Assembly: GCF_000400735.1 (NCBI RefSeq)
Contig: NZ_KE007366.1
Location: 1-64,000 of the forward strand
Source of the DNA: Acinetobacter tandoii DSM 14970 = CIP 107469
GTDB lineage: Bacteria > Pseudomonadota > Gammaproteobacteria > Pseudomonadales > Moraxellaceae
Reading direction: 5' to 3'
Length of the DNA: 64,000 nucleotides
Shown here in pieces: positions 56,698 through 64,000 of the stretch (position 1 is the stretch's first letter; the number at the start of each line of letters is the position of its first letter). Both the position numbers and the translations under genes were made by a program. The notes below the pieces were generated by a model. That model did not search any database. It had not been told where the DNA came from and was given only the letters and a program-made list of their open reading frames with translations.

Positions 56698-56943
56698 ATG
56701 CGCTATAAGATTATCGATGTATACCGACAACAAAATATTAAACGTTACATTGCTAAATGCTTAAAAGCCCGTTCACCGCAGTTTATCGTTATCGAAAGTG
56801 CTTTAACCCTTTGCCGTGATTTAGATATTGTTGATGTTGACTTCAACTCTGATCAAGCCACTTGGGCAACAGGTGAACGCATTTCTCTACATATTTTAAC
56901 GGGAGCAGATAGCCTCGATAAAATTTATGAGCTAGATGCCTAA
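56698..56943 (+). CDS. small protein of unknown function
   Basis: 81 residues, starting MRYKIIDVYRQQNIKRYIAK. Basic N-terminal half, acidic C-terminal half. No motif recognised and the ribosome site is weak, so I am only fairly sure it is a gene. Confidence 0.55.
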   Translation: MRYKIIDVYRQQNIKRYIAKCLKARSPQFIVIESALTLCRDLDIVDVDFNSDQATWATGERISLHILTGADSLDKIYELDA

Positions 56944-57040
56944 CCCCCCAGTCTTCATCTTCACTTGACTTCATTTTGCGCTCACTATTATCTTAACCAT
57001 ATAGTTCCTTTTTAGAACTTGATAAATTAAAGGATTGCAA

Positions 57041-57475
57041 ATGAACATAAAAGAAATGACTGGATTACAGTTGCTCGAAGCCATGTGTGCTGGAAAAGTA
57101 CCTGCACCAAGTATCAGTGAAACGATCCCTATGGCACCCTATGAAGTCACACTTGGCAGTATTCACTTTAAAGCCAAGGCAGATCAGCGCCATTTAAACC
57201 CATTAGGTGGCGTACATGGTGGTTTTGCAGCAACAGTACTTGATTCAGTAACAGGCTGTGCGGTTCACACCATGCTTGAAGCGGGTGTCGGCTATGGCAC
57301 CATCGATCTTAATATTAAAATGTGCCGTCCAATTCCTCCAAATAAAGAACTCATTGCGATTGGAACAGTCATCAACATGAGTAAGAATTTGGGGATTTCT
57401 GAAGGAAAAATCATAGATGAAGAAGGAAAACTCTATGCGCATGCGACAGCCACATGCATGATTATTCGCGCGTAA
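57041..57475 (+). CDS. PaaI-type hotdog thioesterase
   Basis: 144 residues, single hotdog domain with LNPLGGVHGGFAATVLDSVTGCA as the helix and active-site motif, and VGYGTIDLNIKMCRP in the central strand. Start at ATG 57041 with AAAGGA upstream. Hydrolyses an acyl- or aryl-CoA of unknown identity. Alone in its transcription unit. Confidence 0.88.
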   Translation: MNIKEMTGLQLLEAMCAGKVPAPSISETIPMAPYEVTLGSIHFKAKADQRHLNPLGGVHGGFAATVLDSVTGCAVHTMLEAGVGYGTIDLNIKMCRPIPPNKELIAIGTVINMSKNLGISEGKIIDEEGKLYAHATATCMIIRA

Positions 57476-57519
57476 ATGCTTTTGCACAACACCCATTGGT
57501 GTTGTGCAATAATATTAAA

Positions 57520-57966
57520 TTAAGCATGATGAAAGGTTTTTTGCACAGATTTTAATTTCGACTGTGGTGCAGTTAAAGCTTTGTAATAGCAATAATATTT
57601 CAGAGTTCGTTCTAGCTGAACAGTACATGACGCATGCTGTGATTTCAACCAAGCTTGAGCTTGTAATGACTTGGACCAGAGTTTGCCTTCTAAAGCATAA
57701 ATATAAACACGTTCTTGCACTTCGGTCTGCTCAGAAAAATATGTTGCAATCCAACTTTCACGTTCAGATTCAACCAACCACTTTTCTGAAAACCACAGTT
57801 GCAATAAATCACCTAAATATAATTGCACCGTAGCAAATGGTTGTATAGATACAAAAGCTCCTTCCACAGCCGTGTAATACAATTCTGGCTGCTGAATCAA
57901 AGATAAATAGTTTTCTTGATAATATGAGAATTGAGAAAAAATTTCAGGGATGCTGAGCGTATTCAT
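57520..57966 (-). CDS. protein of unknown function
   Basis: 148 residues from ATG at 57966 (GGAG eight bases upstream). Mostly helical, rich in Trp, Tyr and Gln (QPFATVQLYLGDLLQLWFSEKW). No signal or membrane segment; family not recognised. It may be a phasin-like protein, but that is weak inference. Confidence 0.65.
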   Translation of the reverse strand: MNTLSIPEIFSQFSYYQENYLSLIQQPELYYTAVEGAFVSIQPFATVQLYLGDLLQLWFSEKWLVESERESWIATYFSEQTEVQERVYIYALEGKLWSKSLQAQAWLKSQHASCTVQLERTLKYYCYYKALTAPQSKLKSVQKTFHHA

Positions 57967-58213
57967 TCGCTTACTCCGATTTAGCCATTTTAGTGCTGGC
58001 AAGTTGGTTTAAATCCACACTGTTAAGGTTTATACCTCAACAACTTTCTTCAATTAATCTAACAACGCTTTTTTCAAAGTACAAGTCAAAAGTTAATTTT
58101 TTCTATAAATTCTTTTCATTTGCTCAAATATAAAACATACAACTTTAAAATCTCTCTTTTTATGTTAGTAATGCTTGACCTACTTTAAAATCTGCTTATA
58201 ATCGCACTCAGAT

Positions 58214-58289
58214 TCTCCAATAGCTCAGTCGGTAGAGCGACGGACTGTTAATCCGCAGGTCCCTGGTTCGAGCCCAGGTTGGAGAGCCA
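58214..58289 (+). tRNA. tRNA-Asn (GTT)
   Basis: 76 bases including CCA. Acceptor TCTCCAA (58214-58220) pairs with TTGGAGA (58279-58285); anticodon loop CTGTTAA with GTT; T-loop GTTCGAGCC. One A-C mismatch at the 27-43 position of the anticodon stem. Discriminator G. A terminator follows. Confidence 0.95.
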
Positions 58290-58294
58290 AATAC

Positions 58295-58327
58295 AAAAAA
58301 GCCCGCAGCATTAAAGCGGGCTTTTTT
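58295..58327 (+). terminator. terminator after tRNA-Asn
   Basis: GCCCGC (58301-58306) pairs with GCGGGC (58316-58321), T-run to 58327; A-run before the stem makes it bidirectional. Confidence 0.9.
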
Positions 58328-58379
58328 ATGCCTAAATAATGAAAAAAATATCTTATATTCTTTATAAAAAGTTCAGTAT

Positions 58380-59435
58380 ATGAATTCGACACACCATTCA
58401 ACCTTGCGCAGGCTCAAAATTTTCAGCATTGTGCTCATCAGCTTTCTTATTCTGATCGGTCTTGTCTTAGTCAGTTGTCATCCACAAGGTAAAGTCGAAC
58501 AACTGAGTAACACCCCACCAGTGTTATATGATGCTGTTAATAATCAACCCATTCCCGCCACACAACAATGGATTATTCCTATAGGTCAATTTGACTCAAA
58601 TGTAATTGAAACTAATTTGAACTTGAATGAATTAACCAAAAGTTTAGGAGATCGTGCTTGGCTTAGCCCATCCACTACATTTAATAATCAAAGCAGCCAA
58701 CTCCATTTTTATTTGGATTTTGGTGGTCAACAGAGCTCTCGTAAAGATGCTGAATTTTATGTCCTACCTATCTGTACCAATGGCACATTAATACAAGCCT
58801 GTACATCCTTATCATCTCAATCTACCCCTACTCCATTTTTTAACTTCAATACAGCAAATAACACTGACTATCAAGCTATCCAAACCAATCAATCTTGGTA
58901 CTTTTATGGACATAGCGATGCCTATGTACTTCCTGTTGTACACGCGCAACAATTACAATTTTTAGTGAATGCCCAAATACCCAAAGGTTATCAAAATGGT
59001 TGGGTTAGATTAAGCTTTAATGAAAACCCAATTACCTCCAAGCCTTCAAGCTTCTTTTTAGGACGTAACAAGCTAACTTATTTTCCATTGTTATTACTTT
59101 TCATTCCCTTACTTGTCGCTTATTTCTATCGTATTGACAGAGGGTTTCAAAGTTATCGGAATCTTTCTATTGGATTATTGGTCTGTATATTATTTGCCGT
59201 CCATAGTGTCATTTGGGATCTGCACTACATAACTATAGGATGTTTTTTTCTTAGCTTATCTGGTGTGCTTTATGCTTTCTCTAGACCCTTATACATGCTT
59301 TTTTATGGGATTGGAGCCTTGATGATTGCAGGCTATGCACAGCAATTTTATGCAGGATTTAATACTGCCTTTTTCATGCAAACTGGTCTTATTTTTTTGA
59401 TTGGTATTGGACTTTTTTTCCGCAAACCTGATTAA
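58380..59435 (+). CDS. membrane protein of unknown function beside tRNA-Asn
   Basis: 351 residues. N-terminal membrane helix (about 12-32) followed by Cys in LVSCHPQG, then a soluble outer domain (about 35-230) rich in Asn, Gln and Thr, then five membrane helices (about 233-348). The soluble domain has paired cysteines (VLPICTNG, IQACTSL). I do not recognise the family. Weak ribosome site, low GC and a place next to a tRNA suggest possible acquired DNA; not proven. Confidence 0.7.
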   Translation: MNSTHHSTLRRLKIFSIVLISFLILIGLVLVSCHPQGKVEQLSNTPPVLYDAVNNQPIPATQQWIIPIGQFDSNVIETNLNLNELTKSLGDRAWLSPSTTFNNQSSQLHFYLDFGGQQSSRKDAEFYVLPICTNGTLIQACTSLSSQSTPTPFFNFNTANNTDYQAIQTNQSWYFYGHSDAYVLPVVHAQQLQFLVNAQIPKGYQNGWVRLSFNENPITSKPSSFFLGRNKLTYFPLLLLFIPLLVAYFYRIDRGFQSYRNLSIGLLVCILFAVHSVIWDLHYITIGCFFLSLSGVLYAFSRPLYMLFYGIGALMIAGYAQQFYAGFNTAFFMQTGLIFLIGIGLFFRKPD

Positions 59436-59452
59436 AAAAAAGATTCAGTAAA

Positions 59453-59487
59453 ATCATGGTGGTTCATCCAGTTGAAACACCATGATC
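59453..59487. terminator. terminator between membrane protein gene and miaE
   Basis: ATCATGGTG (59453-59461) pairs with CACCATGAT (59478-59486); on the minus strand TTTTACTG follows. Moderate. Confidence 0.55.
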
Positions 59488-59492
59488 TAACG

Positions 59493-60149
59493 TTACGCTG
59501 CAACTATGGCTGGAATACCACTATGGAAGCGGAAAGTTTCATCAGGCGATAGAATCAGATTTGCTTCAACTTCACGAATATGTTCAATGCGTTGCTGTAT
59601 ATCTTCTTCAGGATCCTTCAATTTTCCTGTTCGTGCAACATCTAGTGCCAAAGTCAAATAATCCTCAAAATGCCGTGATTCAGATTTAAGTAAATAACGG
59701 TAATAACGCCCTAACTCATCATCCACAAGCGGAGCCAGTGCATAGAAACGCTCACAAGAACGTGCCTCTACAAAAGCTCCAATAATCAAAATATCAATTA
59801 AGGCTTCTGGTTCATAAGTGCGAACTTCCTTACGCAATCCACCCGCATAACGCCCAGCACTTAAGTTTGACCACGCTTGACCACGCTTCTTCATAAACTC
59901 AAGCACTTGCTCATAATGCAGCATTTCTTCACGCACCAATTGAGCCAGCTTCACTTGAAGATCCGTAAAGAAGCTGTAACGAAACATCAGGTTCATTGCC
60001 GTACCTGCTGCTTTTTTTTCACAATTGGCATGGTCTTGCATCAGAATCTCAAGATGATTCAATGCTTCATCCAACCAAGCTTGTGGCGTAGTACAACCCA
60101 AGAAGCCAATGACTGGCTTCATTAGTTCATCGTAATTTATATTCGACAT
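59493..60149 (-). CDS. miaE: tRNA-(ms2io6A37) hydroxylase MiaE
   Basis: 218 residues, diiron ferritin-like fold. Metal-ligand helices are visible: NCEKKAAGTAMNL, REEMLHYEQVLE, EARSCERFY, SESRHFEDY. It hydroxylates ms2i6A at position 37 of tRNAs, using oxygen. Last gene of the leftward lepB-rnc-era-recO-pdxJ block here, 22 bases after pdxJ. Confidence 0.92.
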   Translation of the reverse strand: MSNINYDELMKPVIGFLGCTTPQAWLDEALNHLEILMQDHANCEKKAAGTAMNLMFRYSFFTDLQVKLAQLVREEMLHYEQVLEFMKKRGQAWSNLSAGRYAGGLRKEVRTYEPEALIDILIIGAFVEARSCERFYALAPLVDDELGRYYRYLLKSESRHFEDYLTLALDVARTGKLKDPEEDIQQRIEHIREVEANLILSPDETFRFHSGIPAIVAA

Positions 60150-60171
60150 ATTTGAATCTTAAAATAGATAA

Positions 60172-60900
60172 TTAACGTGCAGCTTTAATCACTGCTTTCA
60201 TTTCTTGCACAGCTTGCGCCAAACCAACAAATACAGCATCCGCAATTAAAGAATGACCGATATTCAATTCATGAATCTCAGGAATTTGCGCAATCGGGGT
60301 AACATTTTCTAGATTTAAGCCATGACCAGCATTCACCACCAAACCCTTTTCAGCGGCATAGCGCGAAGCTTGTATAATACGCTCCAACTCATGTTGCTGT
60401 GCTTCAGGCGTTGCAGCATCTGCATAAGCCCCTGTATGAATTTCAATGGTTGGTGCACCACAAGCTACAGCAGCGTCAATTTGAGCAAAATCAGCATCAA
60501 TAAACAGTGAAACATCACACCCTATCGCTGTAAGCTCCTGTGTTGCTGCTTTAACCTCTTCAAAATGACCAATCACATCCAATCCACCTTCCGTGGTTAC
60601 TTCTTGACGCTTCTCTGGAACGAAACAGACATGCTGTGGCTGAATCTCTTTAGCAAAGGCAACCATTTCAGGTGTCACGGCAAGCTCTAGATTCATACGA
60701 GTTTTTAACGCTGGACGCATACGACGCACATCATCATCTTGAATGTGACGACGGTCTTCACGTAAATGCAGTGTAATTCCTTCAGCGCCTGCTTGCTCGC
60801 AAATTAAAGCAGCATTAACTGGGTCTGGATACGTTGTTCCACGTGCTTGTCGCAAAGTTGCAACATGGTCAATATTTACACCAAGCAAAGCAGCCATCAT
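60172..60900 (-). CDS. pdxJ: pyridoxine 5'-phosphate synthase
   Basis: 242 residues, TIM barrel. Opening [16 protein letters not shown] and loop motifs [20 protein letters not shown] match PdxJ. Condenses DXP with 3-amino-1-hydroxyacetone phosphate to make PNP. The start has two ATGs in a row (60900, 60897). Ten bases after recO. Confidence 0.96.
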   Translation of the reverse strand: MMAALLGVNIDHVATLRQARGTTYPDPVNAALICEQAGAEGITLHLREDRRHIQDDDVRRMRPALKTRMNLELAVTPEMVAFAKEIQPQHVCFVPEKRQEVTTEGGLDVIGHFEEVKAATQELTAIGCDVSLFIDADFAQIDAAVACGAPTIEIHTGAYADAATPEAQQHELERIIQASRYAAEKGLVVNAGHGLNLENVTPIAQIPEIHELNIGHSLIADAVFVGLAQAVQEMKAVIKAAR

Positions 60901-60910
60901 TTTTTCCTAA

Positions 60911-61621
60911 TCATGTTTTAGATTGAGTGTTTTGAATCCAGAGCTGGCGACTTTTCAACGGTCGATCCCCCAACAAGGATGTAATCATTTGCCTATACAG
61001 CTTCGACAATAATTGTAACTGTTCTAGGTTAAATTCCCTACCACTTTCATAATCCTGCATACTCAGAATCTGCTCACCCAATAGCGTAGAAGATGAAGCC
61101 CGAACAGTGGGAATAAAGCCATCATTTAACTGAAAAGCATAATTTTGATGTACTTGAATCGCCTCTTGATTTGCATCAATTGTAAAATCAAGTGGATAAC
61201 CCAATTCCTCTAATAATGCATGTTCAAATTGGCGTAGGATTTGTCTTAAAAATAGTGCTGGATTAGCGTGATTATTGAGTGTTTGTAGATGCTGAATGGT
61301 TGCGGAATATTGCCGAAAAGTTTCAGGCATTTCCACTTCGAGCGGACATAAGCGTAATAAAATTTCATTTAGATAAAAACCTGAAAAAAAGGCATCACCA
61401 AAAAAGAAAATGGGATGATGCATAATTTCCAATTTACTGAAATTTTTGAGTTCAGACTTTCCTGATGCTTGTAAACGCAACGGTTGATATTGTGGAGCTG
61501 GAGTTTGTCTTAAAATACCATCAACTCGCCCATGCTCTTGGGTAAATAAATGCACAATATGACTACGTTCACGGTATTTTCTATGGTGAATTAAATAACC
61601 ATGCAGTACTTCGTTACGCAT
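60911..61621 (-). CDS. recO: DNA repair protein RecO
   Basis: 236 residues. N-terminal OB fold (LHGYLIHHRKYRERSHIVHLFTQEHGRV) and a helical C-terminal domain. It lacks the C-terminal zinc-binding cysteines of many RecO proteins, as is common in gammaproteobacteria. Loads RecA with RecR onto SSB-coated DNA. Located between the lipoprotein and pdxJ genes. Confidence 0.92.
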   Translation of the reverse strand: MRNEVLHGYLIHHRKYRERSHIVHLFTQEHGRVDGILRQTPAPQYQPLRLQASGKSELKNFSKLEIMHHPIFFFGDAFFSGFYLNEILLRLCPLEVEMPETFRQYSATIQHLQTLNNHANPALFLRQILRQFEHALLEELGYPLDFTIDANQEAIQVHQNYAFQLNDGFIPTVRASSSTLLGEQILSMQDYESGREFNLEQLQLLSKLYRQMITSLLGDRPLKSRQLWIQNTQSKT

Positions 61622-61631
61622 GAGAAATTAA

Positions 61632-61829
61632 CTAATCTTTCTTATCTTTATCATTCTTTTCGCTGTCCTCATCATTCCCATCTGGGATAACAGCACCAAC
61701 CACTGCTGCGGTTCCTTTCACCACGCCTTTTGTGGTTTTATAAGCAATCTTTACAGGGACAGTAACGATCTTGTAGATACAACCTTGCAAAAACAACACA
61801 CAAGCTATAACTGCAAATACTTTGACCAT
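61632..61829 (-). CDS. small lipoprotein, NF038104-like
   Basis: 65 residues. Signal with lipobox LQGC (Cys17). Mature part: short segment KIVTVPVKIAYKTTKGVVKG, then a Gly/Ala region and an Asp/Lys-rich tail. I recall it as an Acinetobacter lipoprotein family, NF038104; function unknown. Sits between era and recO, 10 bases from recO. Confidence 0.8.
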   Translation of the reverse strand: MVKVFAVIACVLFLQGCIYKIVTVPVKIAYKTTKGVVKGTAAVVGAVIPDGNDEDSEKNDKDKKD

Positions 61830-61863
61830 AACACTATCCCTATAAGATTTGTTTTATGAAGAC

Positions 61864-62892
61864 TTAGATATCACTATAACCTAAGCTTTTCAGTGCTCGC
61901 TCATCGTCAGACCAACCACCTTTCACTTTCACCCAAAGCGTTAACATGATCTTTTGTTCAAACATTTTTTCCATATCGACACGGGCATCCATACCGATTT
62001 TCTTCAATTTTGAACCTTTTTCTCCAATCACAATTGCTTTTTGTCCTGGACGATCCACAAAAATTGTCGCATCAATATAAGTACATGCAGGTTTAAGTTT
62101 GCCTGTTTTTTCATGTACAACAGCATCTTCTATACGGAATGATTCAATTTGAACCGTTAAATCATACGGAAGCTCTTCACCGAGCTGACGCATAATTTTT
62201 TCACGGATAATTTCCGAAGCCAAGAAACGCTCAGAACGATCTGTTAATTGATCCAATGAATACATTGGCGGCTGAAAAGGTAAATATTTTTCAATAGTGT
62301 CGCGTAGATGCTCTAAGTTTGCCCCACGAAGTGCAGAAACTGGAACGATCTCAGCAAAATTCATTAATTTTGCACGCTCTTGAATCAAGGGTAATGCATG
62401 ATTTTTATTTTCAAGTGTATCAATTTTATTGATCACTAAAATCACTGGCATTTCTGCATTTTGAAGTTTTTCCAAAACAAGTTCATCATTTTGAGTCCAC
62501 TTGTCTGCATCAAGAACAAACATGACCAAATTAACGTCACGCAATGCAGAAGAAGCCGCACGGTTCATCATTTTATTGATGGCACGGACTTCTTTTTTAT
62601 GCATCCCTGGCGTATCAACAAACACCGCCTGAGATTTTTCACGCGAATCAATACCGACAATTTTATGGCGCGTAGTTTGCGGTTTACGTGAAGTAATTGA
62701 AAGTTTTTGTCCCAGTAAGTGATTCATCAATGTTGATTTACCCACATTTGGACGACCAACAATTGCAACAAAACCACTTCTGAAATCAGAAGGAATGGTA
62801 GTGCCTTGTTCACTAAAAAACTGGCTAATTAAATCATTAGTGTCGCTTTGCGACTCGTGATCAGCATCGTTGTGATCGGAAGAATTTGACAT
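61864..62892 (-). CDS. era: GTPase Era
   Basis: 342 residues, longer than the usual 300 because of an N-terminal acidic extension (about 1-38). P-loop GRPNVGKST, DTPGMHKK, NKID; C-terminal KH domain with VIGEKGSKLKKIG. Binds 16S rRNA 3' end in 30S assembly. Six bases separate its start from the rnc stop. Confidence 0.96.
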   Translation of the reverse strand: MSNSSDHNDADHESQSDTNDLISQFFSEQGTTIPSDFRSGFVAIVGRPNVGKSTLMNHLLGQKLSITSRKPQTTRHKIVGIDSREKSQAVFVDTPGMHKKEVRAINKMMNRAASSALRDVNLVMFVLDADKWTQNDELVLEKLQNAEMPVILVINKIDTLENKNHALPLIQERAKLMNFAEIVPVSALRGANLEHLRDTIEKYLPFQPPMYSLDQLTDRSERFLASEIIREKIMRQLGEELPYDLTVQIESFRIEDAVVHEKTGKLKPACTYIDATIFVDRPGQKAIVIGEKGSKLKKIGMDARVDMEKMFEQKIMLTLWVKVKGGWSDDERALKSLGYSDI

Positions 62893-62898
62893 GGCAGA

Positions 62899-63591
62899 TT
62901 ACTGCTCCAAAAGTTTTAAAATATCCGCCGCTGCAGCTTGCTCTGCAAAACGACGACTTGAACCTTCACCCTTAAATAGAGGCAAACCCTCAACCGTACA
63001 ATTCACCTTGAAATGTTGGTTAGGCGCATCCCCTTGTATATCGACCACTTCATAAATAGGAAGTGGTTTCTTACGTGCTTGCAAATATTCTTGCAATCTT
63101 GATTTAGGATCTTTCAGTTGGTCTGTTGGTTCGATATGATCTAGGTAAGGTTCATACCATTTTAGCACGATACGCTCTAATACAGTTAAGTCAGCGCAAT
63201 CCACATAAATTGCACCGATAATCGCTTCAACCGTATCTGCCAAGATTGATTCACGATGATGCCCACCAGACTTCAACTCACCCGTACTTAAAATTAAGCT
63301 GGTGCTGAGTTTTAAATCATTTGCGATTTTACCTAATGCTTCTTGCCGAACCAAGGTCGCTCGCATACGCGTCAAACGACCTTCATTTTCATGTGGATAA
63401 GCATGGTACAAATAATTGGCAATAATCATTCCTAATAACGAGTCACCTAGAAACTCTAAGCGTTCGTAATTATATTTATGGCTTACCGAACGGTGCGTTA
63501 AAGCAAGCTGAAGTAACTCAGCTTGCTTAAACTGATAACCAATGCGATTCACCAAGCGAATATCACTTAGTTTGGGCTGACCTTTGATCAA
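62899..63591 (-). CDS. rnc: ribonuclease III
   Basis: 230 residues from a TTG at 63591 (GAG seven bases upstream; size agrees with family). The TTG at 63603 is a second possibility. RNase III motif YERLEFLGDSLL and ILADTVEAIIGAIYVD; dsRNA-binding domain at the end (about 155-228). Processes rRNA and mRNA. Its start lies 29 bases inside the DUF4845 gene, so translation is likely coupled. Confidence 0.94.
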   Translation of the reverse strand: MIKGQPKLSDIRLVNRIGYQFKQAELLQLALTHRSVSHKYNYERLEFLGDSLLGMIIANYLYHAYPHENEGRLTRMRATLVRQEALGKIANDLKLSTSLILSTGELKSGGHHRESILADTVEAIIGAIYVDCADLTVLERIVLKWYEPYLDHIEPTDQLKDPKSRLQEYLQARKKPLPIYEVVDIQGDAPNQHFKVNCTVEGLPLFKGEGSSRRFAEQAAAADILKLLEQ

Positions 63592-63937
63592 AACTTTTCT
63601 CAAACTTTAACACTAAATCAATATTCAGTAAGAAAGGCTTTCTTACTTCATAACTCTTTTTCACTTGCAAACCATCAACATTGGTCACTTGAGCAATGTC
63701 TTCAAATTTAATATCGCGAACATTGTTCATATCTAAACGCTGCCCCATTTGACTTGAAAATTTCGATGGACTGGTATCAGCAGGGCTACTTTGCAGTAAT
63801 TCTGTAATCTGAGTATCAATCACACGATCATCCCAATAGGGTCCCCAAACTGCAATTGCAACCTTTGCTAAAAAAGCAAAGCCTATAACTGCAATTAAAA
63901 TACCAATATATGATGCACCTTTTTGATTTCGACGCAT
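63563..63937 (-). CDS. DUF4845 membrane protein
   Basis: 124 residues. N-terminal pilin-like helix (KGASYIGILIAVIGFAFLAKV) and a small outer domain. It sits between lepB and rnc as in many gammaproteobacteria. Function unknown. Its 3' end overlaps the rnc start. Confidence 0.88.
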   Translation of the reverse strand: MRRNQKGASYIGILIAVIGFAFLAKVAIAVWGPYWDDRVIDTQITELLQSSPADTSPSKFSSQMGQRLDMNNVRDIKFEDIAQVTNVDGLQVKKSYEVRKPFLLNIDLVLKFEKSFDQRSAQTK

Positions 63938-63960
63938 TTTTTATTTTCCATTTCGGTCAA

Positions 63961-64000
63961 TTAATCAATTTTGCCGTTACGACTAAACGACGGCAGTTTA
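63961..64000 (-). CDS. lepB: signal peptidase I, C-terminal end (partial)
   Basis: Only the last 12 codons are in the window, ending FSRNGKID before the TAA (complement of 63961-63963). This is the typical end of LepB, and lepB precedes DUF4845-rnc-era in this group. The call rests on this short tail and gene order. Confidence 0.6.
   Translation of the reverse strand, partial: KLPSFSRNGKID

Overview
The window reads as chromosomal DNA from a gammaproteobacterium of the Moraxellaceae, almost certainly genus Acinetobacter. The evidence is the low GC content, the dat-ddc pair for 1,3-diaminopropane synthesis, the nudix-mnmA-hflD-purB and lepB-DUF4845-rnc-era-recO-pdxJ blocks, a pstSCAB operon without phoU next to it, a glyceraldehyde-3-phosphate dehydrogenase with a long N-terminal extension, and several small proteins I know only from this genus. 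I cannot fix the species from the sequence alone.

Positions 1 to about 14,700 are one arm of a lambda-like prophage. Its late genes would lie to the left, outside the window. A divergent immunity region sits at 6.3-9.2 kb. cro, a CII/CP76-like regulator, the replication genes (O-like with internal iterons, then P-like), accessory genes, a RuvC-like resolvase and a Q-like antiterminator run leftward. The cI repressor (S24, Ser167/Lys204), a PD-(D/E)xK protein of the HsdR N-terminal type and a lipoprotein run rightward. A recombination operon then runs rightward from a second promoter: an EXOX-C domain protein, a Sak4-like ATPase, a DnaQ-like exonuclease, accessory genes and an AlpA-like excisionase. 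Copies of one 16-bp palindrome, GTTT-N8-AAAC, lie at both early promoters, three at each, giving an oR/oL-like layout. No integrase lies at this prophage end.

From 14.9 to 24.6 kb the chromosome carries two related small secreted proteins, a D,D-carboxypeptidase, a gamma-class carbonic anhydrase-like protein, an isochorismatase-family pseudogene with one in-frame TAA, nudix-mnmA-hflD-purB, a DUF2238 membrane protein and SohB. From 24.8 to 29.8 kb is the phosphate operon pstS-pstC-pstA-pstB with a triple-repeat Pho box and an attenuator after pstS. From 30 to 37 kb are aroP and ipdC with a divergent Lrp-type regulator, then dat-ddc. From 37.4 to 43.7 kb are a SIMPL protein, a Fur-boxed FecA-like receptor, a PAP2 phosphatase, proB and obgE.

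From 43.9 to 58 kb are an HxlR regulator, two paralogous membrane-anchored beta-rich proteins, gap, a RarD-like transporter, a lipocalin, uvrB, a macro-domain-like protein, a PAS-PAS-GGDEF protein, a class I aminotransferase, a GFA-family protein, a PaaI-type thioesterase and small unknowns. A tRNA-Asn lies at 58.2 kb, followed by an unrecognised membrane protein. The right end is the leftward block lepB (tail)-DUF4845-rnc-era-lipoprotein-recO-pdxJ-miaE.

The least explained items are the nuclease-like protein in the prophage immunity region, the tandem beta-repeat paralogs at 44.4-45.8 kb, the macro-like protein at 51.9 kb and the membrane protein at 58.4 kb. I found no CRISPR array, insertion sequence or rRNA.
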